A stretch of DNA of 6,708 nt from JBGQDM01 sp041495845 (GTDB lineage Bacteria; Acidobacteriota; Terriglobia; Terriglobales; Acidobacteriaceae): the NCBI GenBank assembly GCA_041495845.1, contig JBGQDM010000142.1:1-6708 (forward strand). The letters are read 5' to 3'. Position numbers and translations under genes: made by a program. Positions 1-5,148 of this stretch are shown one piece after another (position 1 is the first letter of the stretch; each line of letters begins with the position of its first letter). The notes under the pieces are model-generated. The model did no database searches. It saw nothing but the letters and a program-made list of their open reading frames with translations, and had not been told where the DNA came from.

Positions 1-990
1 ATCCGGCAGTCGCTGGGCGGGCCGTATTCGAGCGAACAAGCGGCCTATCAGGCGCTGCCGACCTTTCCGAATGGTGTGGTGATGAAGGGCCGCAGTATTA
101 CCACGACCGAGAGCGGCGAATCTACCGAGTCGTATTACGTGATTTCACGCACGGCAGCGGTGAGTGGCAACGACCTGCGCGACGCCAGCCCGGGCACAGA
201 TCAGAACGGCCAGCCCAATGTCCACTTCAATCTGACCGGAGAGGGCGGCCGCCGCTTCTACAACTTCACCTCCGCCCACGTGGGCGAGAGCCTGGCGGTG
301 GTACTCGATAATCGGGTGCAGGAAGTGGCGAACATCAAGGAAGCGATCCGGGACAGCGGTGAGATCACCGGGCGCTTCACCAGCCAGCAGACGAAAGACC
401 TCTCCATGATTTTGCGTTCGGGCGCGCTGCCCGCCAGCATTCGTTATCTGGAAGAGCGCACGGTGGGTCCGTCGCTGGGCATTGATTCCATCCGCGCGGG
501 AGTACGCGCCGCCATCGTCGGCATGCTGGCGGTCATGATTTTCATGCTCGTCTACTATCGCGGCTCGGGCATCAACGCCAACCTGGCGCTCATTTTGAAC
601 CTGGTGATTCTGCTGGGGTTCCTGGGCTTCAGCGGCGCGACGCTGACTTTGCCCGGGATTGCCGGGGTGATTCTGACGGTGGGCATGGGCGTGGATTCGA
701 ATGTGCTGATTTTCGAGCGCATCCGCGAGGAAGTGCGCGCGGGCAAGACGCCGGCGTCGGCGGTCGATCAGGGCTTCGCGCGCGCCTGGGTCACCATCGT
801 GGATACGCACGTGACCACGGTGGTCTCAGCGGCGATTCTCTTCCTGTTCGGGACCGGTCCGGTAAAAGGCTTTGCCGTCACCCTGGTCTTTGGCTTGTTG
901 GCCAACCTGTTCACGGCCGTATTTGTTTCGCGCTTTATTTTTGACTGGATCCTCAGCCGCAAGCAACGCGGCGAGGCGCTCAGCATTTAG
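1..990 (+). CDS. secD: Protein translocase subunit SecD, C-terminal part (5' end outside window)
   Basis: SecD is the inner-membrane partner of SecF. It uses the proton motive force to help pull preproteins out of SecYEG on the periplasmic side. The frame is open from base 1, so the gene starts upstream and about 329 codons are seen; the first in-window ATG (76) is internal. Codons up to about nt 480 encode the end of the periplasmic P1 region, with the conserved stretch SGEITGRFTSQQTKDLSMIL and then RSGALPASI. Five hydrophobic segments follow (about nt 490-560, 580-650, 655-720, 790-860 and 860-955), matching TM2-TM6. The family motif GMGVDSNVLIFERIREE lies at nt 682-732, with its Asp at 694-696; charged residues in this motif are tied to proton-driven function in the family. 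The gene ends in TAG 17 bp before secF, which indicates co-transcription. No frameshift or missing segment is seen. The identification is firm. Confidence 0.97.
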   Translation: MRQSLGGPYSSEQAAYQALPTFPNGVVMKGRSITTTESGESTESYYVISRTAAVSGNDLRDASPGTDQNGQPNVHFNLTGEGGRRFYNFTSAHVGESLAVVLDNRVQEVANIKEAIRDSGEITGRFTSQQTKDLSMILRSGALPASIRYLEERTVGPSLGIDSIRAGVRAAIVGMLAVMIFMLVYYRGSGINANLALILNLVILLGFLGFSGATLTLPGIAGVILTVGMGVDSNVLIFERIREEVRAGKTPASAVDQGFARAWVTIVDTHVTTVVSAAILFLFGTGPVKGFAVTLVFGLLANLFTAVFVSRFIFDWILSRKQRGEALSI

Positions 991-1007
991 GCGAGGTTGA
1001 TAGCAGC

Positions 1008-2213
1008 GTGGAATTCTTTCGCGACACAAGTTTCGATTTCCTGGGGAAGAAGTGGTACTTCCTCGCTTTTTCGCTGGTCTTCAGCGTGGCCGGGATTTTG
1101 TCCATGCTGTTCTGGCACGGCGTTCCGCTGGGCGTGGACTTCCGCGGCGGCACTCTGGTCTATGTGAAGTTTGCCGGCACGCCGGACGAGAGCAAGATTC
1201 GCACCCTGCTCGACCAGTCGGGTCTGCACAACTTCCGCCTGCAGCGCTACGGGGCGCCCGCGAACGATGAAATGCTGATCGCGCTGGAGCAGAAGGAAAC
1301 GAACGAGCAGGCGCTGGATCGCGGCAAGCTGCAGATCATTGGAGCGCTGCAGAGCGGCGTTGCCGCTCCCGCCGCCAAACAGGACCTGAACAACGCCAGC
1401 ACACTCAGCATCACGAATTACCTACTGGAGAAAGACCCGCTACATGCGGGCACGGATGCGAACCAGCGTTACGCTGCCGAGGCGCAGGCCATCGCGGGCT
1501 ATCGAGATCGCACCAAGGGCGGCGTGCTCAGCTCGCTGAGCGAGCTCAGCAGCGCGACCAAACCAGAAGTTGTAGCGGCACTGCAAGACGGGTTTTACCT
1601 CTCCAATTTTGGCATCCGAAATGTAGAAATTGTTGGCCCCCAAGTCGGCAAACAATTGCAAACACAAGCCAAATTGGCGGTGCTCTATTCCCTGGCGGGG
1701 ATGCTGATTTATCTCGCGTTTCGCTTTGAATTGATCTATGGTGTGGCGGCGGTGGTAACCGTGTTCCACGACACCCTGATCACCGTCGGAGCGTTCTCCT
1801 TGACAAATAAGGAGATTTCGCTGACAGTGGTCGCCGCGATTCTGACCCTGGTTGGGTACTCGAATAACGACACCATTGTCGTTTTCGACCGCATCCGGGA
1901 AAACCTGAAGTTGCGGCGCCGGGACCGGTTAGCCGACGTGGTCAACGCCAGCATCAACCAAACGTTGAGCCGGACTATTCTGACCGCGGGCCTGACATTC
2001 TTAACGGTGTTGGCGCTCTATTTGTTTGGCGGGGAAGTGCTGCACGGATTTTCGTTCGCCCTGGTCATTGGCATTCTGATCGGGACCTATTCCTCGATCG
2101 CGGTGGCGGCCCCGATTCTGGTGGCGTATCAGGACTGGCGAGCTGCCAAGCGGGGAGAGCGGGTGAGTACGACGACGGTCGCGGCGGTGAAGCGCGAGAA
2201 GGCTCGCGTGTAA
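1008..2213 (+). CDS. secF: Protein translocase subunit SecF with enlarged periplasmic domain
   Basis: SecF pairs with SecD in the membrane complex that drives late preprotein translocation with the proton motive force. The start is a GTG; a weak GAGG (993-996) lies 11 bp upstream, and the N-terminus MEFFRDTSFDFLGKKWYF matches the family. TM1 is residues ~16-37, followed by the hallmark VDFRGGT at 43-49. A long periplasmic region runs to VEIVGPQVGKQL (206-217). Five more membrane segments follow (about 222-241, 243-263, 269-290, 322-342, 347-373). The conserved GYSNNDTIVVFDRIREN motif spans 283-299; Asp288 aligns with the Asp known to be needed for proton transport in SecDF. At 401 aa it is clearly longer than E. 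coli SecF (about 323). The extra length is mostly residues ~115-200, rich in Ala, Gln and Ser. Codons around 1561-1680 are less GC-rich than the rest. The gene is complete and the call is firm. Confidence 0.96.
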   Translation: MEFFRDTSFDFLGKKWYFLAFSLVFSVAGILSMLFWHGVPLGVDFRGGTLVYVKFAGTPDESKIRTLLDQSGLHNFRLQRYGAPANDEMLIALEQKETNEQALDRGKLQIIGALQSGVAAPAAKQDLNNASTLSITNYLLEKDPLHAGTDANQRYAAEAQAIAGYRDRTKGGVLSSLSELSSATKPEVVAALQDGFYLSNFGIRNVEIVGPQVGKQLQTQAKLAVLYSLAGMLIYLAFRFELIYGVAAVVTVFHDTLITVGAFSLTNKEISLTVVAAILTLVGYSNNDTIVVFDRIRENLKLRRRDRLADVVNASINQTLSRTILTAGLTFLTVLALYLFGGEVLHGFSFALVIGILIGTYSSIAVAAPILVAYQDWRAAKRGERVSTTTVAAVKREKARV

Positions 2214-2371
2214 GATGTTGAAAGACATGAGTTTATGAGAAGCCCCCTCCCCACACAGCAGGCGCAGACCTGCGCTGGGACGGGGTCACAGGCGGAGAGG
2301 ATTTTCTCTCGGCAGCTGGGGAGCAAAGAGGATGCGGACGGTGTCTAAGTAAGCAAGACGGAGACCACTGT
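2214..2371 (+). other. Intergenic region secF-tonB
   Basis: This 158-bp gap holds no convincing gene. A bulged hairpin (2256-2262 with 2269-2277, 7 bp, loop CGCAGA) and a short stem GAGAG/CTCTC around GATTTT (near 2296-2311) can be drawn. Neither is followed by a T-tract, so no intrinsic terminator for secF is evident. I see no good -35/-10 pair for tonB. A seven-codon ATG ORF (2215-2238) lies directly after the secF stop but has no strong support. A CGGAG at 2359-2363, 8 bp before the tonB ATG, is the tonB ribosome binding site. The gap is long enough to hold a tonB promoter that I cannot recognise. Confidence 0.5.
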
Positions 2372-3106
2372 ATGTTTGAAGACAGCCTGATTGAATCCGG
2401 AGGCAAGCTCAGCACCAAGCGGGGAATGACGACCACGGTGTCGTTTTTGTTGCAGATGTGTCTGATCGGAATTCTAGTTTTGCTCCCGCTGATTTTCACT
2501 GAGGCATTGCCCAAAGCGCAGCTCATGACGTTCCTGGTAGCGCCCCCACCGCCGCCTCCACCACCGCCACCGCCCGCCCAACAGATCGTCAAAGTCGTCA
2601 AGATCCAGAGCGAGATCATCAATGGTCAACTGCGGACGCCGACGAAGATTCCCGAGAAGATCCAGATGATCAAGGAGGAGGAAGCGCCTCCGATGATGGC
2701 CTCGGGTGGAGTGATGGGCGGAGTTCCCGGTGGAGTTCCGGGCGGACAGATGGGTGGGGTGATCGGTGGCATTATCAATTCCGCCGCCGCCGTGCCCAGG
2801 GTAGCCACTCCGCAGCGCGTGCGCGTATCGCAAGGCGTATCGCAGGGTTTGATTATCCGCAAAGTGCAGCCCAATTATCCGCCGTTGGCGCGTTCCGCCC
2901 GCATCCAAGGCAATGTGCTGTTGGCCGCGGTGATCAGCAAGGACGGGTCGATTGAGGGTCTGCACGTCATCAGCGGCCACCCCATGCTGGTGCCGGCTGC
3001 GCTGGATGCCGTCAAGCAGTGGAAGTACAAGCCGTACCTGCTCAATGGCGATGCGGTGGAAGTGGAAACACAGATTACGGTAATCTTCTCGCTCTCCGGA
3101 GGCTAG
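2372..3106 (+). CDS. tonB: TonB family energy transducer with polyproline and glycine-rich spacer
   Basis: TonB spans the periplasm and passes energy from the ExbB/ExbD proton channel to outer-membrane TonB-dependent receptors. The start ATG has CGGAG 8 bp upstream. The 244-aa protein has a short basic N-terminus, one membrane anchor (about residues 21-43), 11 consecutive prolines (58-68), a charged stretch (70-105), a Gly/Val/Pro/Met spacer (112-134) and a C-terminal TonB domain (about 158-243). That last domain shows QPNYPPLARSARIQGNVLL, a KDGSIEGL turn, SGHPML and the AVKQWKYKPYLLNG signature, as expected of the TonB C-terminal family. The usual Glu-Pro/Lys-Pro spacer is replaced by the proline run plus glycine repeats. 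In the anchor, Ser24 is followed four residues later by Gln28, where classical TonB has His. The adjacent exbB-exbD-exbD set supports TonB rather than TolA; no tolB or pal is present. Confidence 0.94.
   Translation: MFEDSLIESGGKLSTKRGMTTTVSFLLQMCLIGILVLLPLIFTEALPKAQLMTFLVAPPPPPPPPPPPAQQIVKVVKIQSEIINGQLRTPTKIPEKIQMIKEEEAPPMMASGGVMGGVPGGVPGGQMGGVIGGIINSAAAVPRVATPQRVRVSQGVSQGLIIRKVQPNYPPLARSARIQGNVLLAAVISKDGSIEGLHVISGHPMLVPAALDAVKQWKYKPYLLNGDAVEVETQITVIFSLSGG
2543..2575 (+). repeat. Eleven-proline codon run in tonB
   Basis: Eleven successive proline codons of mixed type (CCC, CCA, CCG, CCT) follow directly after the membrane anchor of TonB. Mixed synonymous codons suggest the run is kept for its protein sequence rather than being a fresh slippage product. 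Runs of three or more prolines are known to stall ribosomes and to need elongation factor P. Confidence 0.95.
2708..2770 (+). repeat. Gly-Gly-x-x tandem repeats in tonB spacer
   Basis: The DNA holds imperfect 12-base repeats (GGAGTTCCCGGT / GGAGTTCCGGGC and relatives) encoding GVMGGVPGGVPGGQMGGVIG, a four-residue period of Gly-Gly plus two other residues. It gives TonB a flexible spacer between the charged segment and the C-terminal domain. The copy number may vary between strains. Confidence 0.8.
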
Positions 3107-3131
3107 AGAGCGGGCTGGGCAAGAGTTTCAC

Positions 3132-3168
3132 CCTCCCCGGCCGGAAGTGATTCTGCAGCCGGGGGAGG
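3132..3168 (+). promoter_or_regulatory. Stem-loop between tonB and exbB
   Basis: CCTCCCCGGC (3132-3141) pairs with GCCGGGGGAGG (3158-3168) around a 16-base loop, with one bulged G. No T-run follows, so it is not a standard intrinsic terminator. It could stabilise or process the mRNA or act as a weak attenuator; this is inference. Confidence 0.5.
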
Positions 3169-3275
3169 CGTGTGTGGGTGGCAGTAGCGGCTTCCCACCA
3201 CAGACCGGGGCGCAGTCAGGCTCTAGGGGCAGTGCTTCTAGTTTTGCGCGATAAGCAATGTAACGAGTTTCTCTG

Positions 3276-3281
3276 AGGAGG
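3276..3281 (+). promoter_or_regulatory. Ribosome binding site of exbB
   Basis: A full AGGAGG lies 12 bp before the ATG at 3294, and an overlapping GGAG (3280-3283) lies 10 bp before it. The spacing is a little long. The next in-frame ATG (3324) has no such site, so 3294 is preferred. Confidence 0.75.
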
Positions 3282-3293
3282 AGACAGCGACTC

Positions 3294-4046
3294 ATGTTGG
3301 TAGCGAACCTTGCTGCAGTGGTAATGAGCCACATTTCCCTGGCGACGGCGCTGCTGTTCCAGGAACAGGTGGGTTGGGACCCGATCTCGCTTTGGCGCCA
3401 GATGGGGTACCTGGCGAAAGTCGTGGTCATCATTCTGTTTGTCATGTCGGGCTGGTCCATCGGGGTGATGATTGACCGTTGGATGGCGTTCAGCGCCGCC
3501 CGCAAACAATCCCGCATGTTCGCTCCGGCTGTAGCCGGCGCGCTCAAAGACGGGCGCATTGACGAAGCCATCAAGGTGGCGGAGCGCAACAAGAAGAGCC
3601 ATTTGGCCAAGGTAGTTACGGCCGGCCTGATGGAATTCAGGGCGCACCAGGAAAGCGGTGATATTCCCGGTGAAATCATCGAGGCCTCCAAGCGCGCGCT
3701 GGAGCGTACAGAAGCCATCGTGCACGCCGAATTGAAGCGTGGTCTCGGTGGTCTGGCAACCATCGGTTCCACCGCTCCCTTCGTCGGACTGTTCGGCACC
3801 GTGGTGGGCATTCTGAACGCCTTCCGCGGCATCCAGACAGAAAAGGCCACCGGTCTGGCGGCTGTTGCCGGCGGTATTTCGGAAGCGCTGGTGACCACCG
3901 CCATCGGTCTGTTCGTGGCCATTCCGGCCGTGATGATGTTTAACTACCTCACGGGCCGGGTGGAAGCGTTCGACGTGGAGATGGATAACTCGTCGAGTGA
4001 ATTGATTGACTACTTCCTGAAGCACCAGTCGTCGGGGCGCCGCTAG
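3294..4046 (+). CDS. exbB: ExbB / MotA-TolQ-ExbB family proton channel protein
   Basis: ExbB forms the pentameric inner-membrane stator that, with ExbD, turns proton flow into motion of TonB. The 250-aa protein has a hydrophobic N-terminal stretch (2-22), then TM1 (~41-60) and a cytoplasmic loop of about 90 residues. TM2 (~152-174) carries STAPFVGLFGTVVGI, and TM3 (~188-212) carries GGISEALVTTAIGLFVAIPA. Glu197, Thr202 and Thr169 align with E. coli ExbB Glu176, Thr181 and Thr148, the residues that line the proton path, so the channel looks functional. The N-terminal hydrophobic segment resembles the periplasmic extension of ExbB more than the shorter TolQ. The start is set by AGGAGG at 3276-3281. 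It lies between tonB and two exbD genes, which favours ExbB over TolQ or MotA. A strong hairpin follows the stop codon. Confidence 0.95.
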   Translation: MLVANLAAVVMSHISLATALLFQEQVGWDPISLWRQMGYLAKVVVIILFVMSGWSIGVMIDRWMAFSAARKQSRMFAPAVAGALKDGRIDEAIKVAERNKKSHLAKVVTAGLMEFRAHQESGDIPGEIIEASKRALERTEAIVHAELKRGLGGLATIGSTAPFVGLFGTVVGILNAFRGIQTEKATGLAAVAGGISEALVTTAIGLFVAIPAVMMFNYLTGRVEAFDVEMDNSSSELIDYFLKHQSSGRR

Positions 4047-4057
4047 TCGGCCCGCGC

Positions 4058-4083
4058 GCCGGCGCGGAACCTTCCGCGCTGGC
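4058..4083 (+). promoter_or_regulatory. Near-perfect hairpin between exbB and exbD
   Basis: GCGCGGAA (4062-4069) and TTCCGCGC (4072-4079) are a perfect inverted repeat around CC. The pairing extends outward through one G-T pair to GCC/GGC, giving about 12 pairs over 26 bases. No T-tract follows, and the exbD ribosome binding site lies 22 bases downstream. A role in mRNA stability or in setting the ExbB:ExbD ratio is inference. Confidence 0.65.
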
Positions 4084-4118
4084 CCGGCCCGCACTTCCGG
4101 ACGCAGGAGAGGATTGTT

Positions 4119-4583
4119 ATGGCGATTGCAACCCGCAACGAAGGGGCTAAGGTCAACTCCAACATCAACGTCACCCCCATGGTGGACGTGATGTTGGTGC
4201 TGCTGATCATTTTCATGGTGATCACGCCCATGCTGCAGAAGGGCGTGAGCGTGGAGATGGCACAGGTGAACAACCCCACCCAGATGCCCGATGCCGACAA
4301 AGAGGATGCCTTGCTGGTGGCGGTGCAGAGAACGGGCGACATTTTCTTCGGCCAGAAAAAGATTACGGCTGCGGAGCTGACGCAAACGGTGAAGGACCGG
4401 CTAACGAACCGGACGGACAAGACGGTCTACATCAAGGCGGACGCGCGGGCCAAGTTTGGCATGGTGGTCGAGGTGGTGGACGATGTCCGGGCCGCCGGCG
4501 TGGACAAGGTGGGCTTGCTCACCGAGCAGCGCAAGACTGCGACCATGCCGCAGCCTCCCGCCGCGGGCGCGGGCGGGCAGTAG
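4119..4583 (+). CDS. exbD: ExbD/TolR family biopolymer transport protein, first copy
   Basis: ExbD is the proton-carrying rotor partner inside the ExbB pentamer. The 154-aa protein has a short cytoplasmic N-terminus with the NSNINVTPMVDVMLVLLIIF signature. A single membrane helix (~22-38) carries the essential Asp at residue 23 (Asp25 in E. coli ExbD). A periplasmic domain (~40-137) follows with the typical KTVYIKADARAKFGMVVEVV and DDVRAAGVDKVGLLTE elements. A Pro/Ala/Gly tail (TMPQPPAAGAGGQ) ends the protein, beyond the usual family end. AGGAG at 4105-4109 lies 9 bp before the ATG. It is 72 bp after exbB and only 18 bp before the second exbD, so both exbD genes are surely co-transcribed. TolR is the alternative name, but the tonB neighbour favours ExbD. 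Confidence 0.94.
   Translation: MAIATRNEGAKVNSNINVTPMVDVMLVLLIIFMVITPMLQKGVSVEMAQVNNPTQMPDADKEDALLVAVQRTGDIFFGQKKITAAELTQTVKDRLTNRTDKTVYIKADARAKFGMVVEVVDDVRAAGVDKVGLLTEQRKTATMPQPPAAGAGGQ
4206..4225 (+). repeat. 20-base repeat shared by the two exbD genes, copy 1
   Basis: These 20 bases, coding IIFMVIT of the membrane helix, recur exactly at 4686-4705 in the second exbD, 480 bp away and in the same codon phase. The surrounding sequences differ, so this is conserved coding sequence of two old paralogues rather than a mobile repeat. Confidence 0.85.
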
Positions 4584-4601
4584 CCCGAGAGGAGAACGAC
4601 A

Positions 4602-5045
4602 ATGGGAATGGGCCTAAGCGCGGGCGGCGGCCAGAACGCCGACATTAACGTGACCCCGCTGATTGACGTGCTGCTGGTGTTGCTCATCATTTTCATGGTG
4701 ATCACACCGCTGACGCCGAAGGGGCTGGATGCGCTGGTTCCGCAGCCGCCGCCGAAAGACCAGCAGAAGCAGCCTCCGCCTCCGGACCGCACCATCGTGG
4801 TGCAGCTGATTGACCGTGGCCCGGGCGTAAATCCCGGTCTCAAGATCAATCAGGAAGACACCAGCTTCGACGGCTTGCAAGCCCGGCTGACGGACATTTT
4901 CAAGACCCGTGCGGAGAAGATCATGTTCGTCAAGGGCGACGACAACGTCCCCTTTGGCAACGTGGCCACCGTGATTGACATCGGACACGCTTCGGGCGTG
5001 GACAAAGTCGGCCTGATCACCGCCAAGATCGAAGCCGGCAACTAA
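4602..5045 (+). CDS. exbD: ExbD/TolR family biopolymer transport protein, second copy, with proline-rich insert
   Basis: This second ExbD has 147 aa. It has a glycine-rich N-terminus (SAGGGQNADINVTPLIDVLL), one membrane helix (~21-37) with the key Asp22, and a periplasmic domain ending in IDIGHASGVDKVGLITAKIE. Unlike the first copy, it carries a proline/glutamine-rich segment just outside the membrane (residues 47-62, PQPPPKDQQKQPPPPD) and lacks a long C-terminal tail. AGAGGAG at 4588-4594 lies 7 bp before the ATG at 4602, which makes Met1 better than Met3 (13 bp). The two ExbDs are clearly divergent in sequence, so the duplication is old. Tandem exbD1-exbD2 next to tonB-exbB is known from Xanthomonas, where the second copy is needed only for some substrates. 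Both copies keep the proton-binding Asp, so both may enter the motor. Confidence 0.94.
   Translation: MGMGLSAGGGQNADINVTPLIDVLLVLLIIFMVITPLTPKGLDALVPQPPPKDQQKQPPPPDRTIVVQLIDRGPGVNPGLKINQEDTSFDGLQARLTDIFKTRAEKIMFVKGDDNVPFGNVATVIDIGHASGVDKVGLITAKIEAGN
4686..4705 (+). repeat. 20-base repeat shared by the two exbD genes, copy 2
   Basis: This matches 4206-4225 exactly. It codes the same IIFMVIT membrane helix segment in the same frame. Confidence 0.85.
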
Positions 5046-5055
5046 TATTGATTGA

Positions 5056-5090
5056 CGGCGCGCGCCGCCGGGGGTCCCCTGAGGGACCCT
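5056..5090 (+). promoter_or_regulatory. Palindrome plus stem-loop between exbD and the TPR gene
   Basis: CGGCGCGCGCCG (5056-5067) is a perfect 12-base palindrome. Just after it, GGGTCCC (5072-5078) pairs fully with GGGACCC (5083-5089) around the loop CTGA. No T-run follows; the next bases are GC-rich. This may be an intercistronic structure that punctuates the mRNA or gives partial termination before the TPR gene. The function is inference. Confidence 0.6.
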
Positions 5091-5148
5091 GCCCGCGCGT
5101 CAGGCCCCTGCCGCTTTTCTGGCCTCGGCCAAGGAGACCCATAACGCA

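Larger units (their letters stand above)
3107..3293 (+). other. Intergenic region tonB-exbB
   Basis: This 187-bp gap has no supported gene. A GC-rich stem-loop lies at 3132-3168. A second, weaker one pairs GTGGG (about 3173-3177) with CCCAC further on. The stretch 3235-3275 is the only AT-richer part; TTCTAG (3236-3241) and TGTAAC (3259-3264), 17 bp apart, are a very weak promoter-like pair for exbB. AGGAGG at 3276-3281 is the exbB ribosome binding site. Confidence 0.5.

Noticed and set aside
145..810. A 221-codon minus-strand frame opposite secD
   Set aside because: It is antisense to conserved SecD membrane segments, with low-complexity His/Arg/Ala composition and no ribosome binding site noted.
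2215..2238. A seven-codon ATG frame (MLKDMSL) right after the secF stop, as a possible leader peptide
   Set aside because: It has no strong ribosome binding site, no regulatory codon pattern, and no terminator/antiterminator pair downstream.
3147..3254. A 35-codon GTG-started frame between tonB and exbB
   Set aside because: It has no Shine-Dalgarno site and low-complexity Gly/Ser content, and it overlaps the stem-loop; it is likely chance.
3216..4385. A 389-codon open frame on the minus strand across exbB and into exbD
   Set aside because: It lies opposite clear conserved genes, and its His/Arg/Gln-rich product has no recognisable domain. Long antisense frames are common in GC-rich coding DNA.
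4206..4705. The exact 20-base repeat as a sign of a recent duplication or mobile element
   Set aside because: Sequence around it is divergent, both copies are in phase and code a conserved membrane helix, and there are no terminal repeats or transposase.
3294..5045. Reading the exbB-exbD-exbD genes as tolQ-tolR or motA-like genes
   Set aside because: A TonB-domain protein lies directly upstream and no tolA, tolB, pal or motB is seen; the ExbB residues and tandem ExbDs fit a TonB motor.
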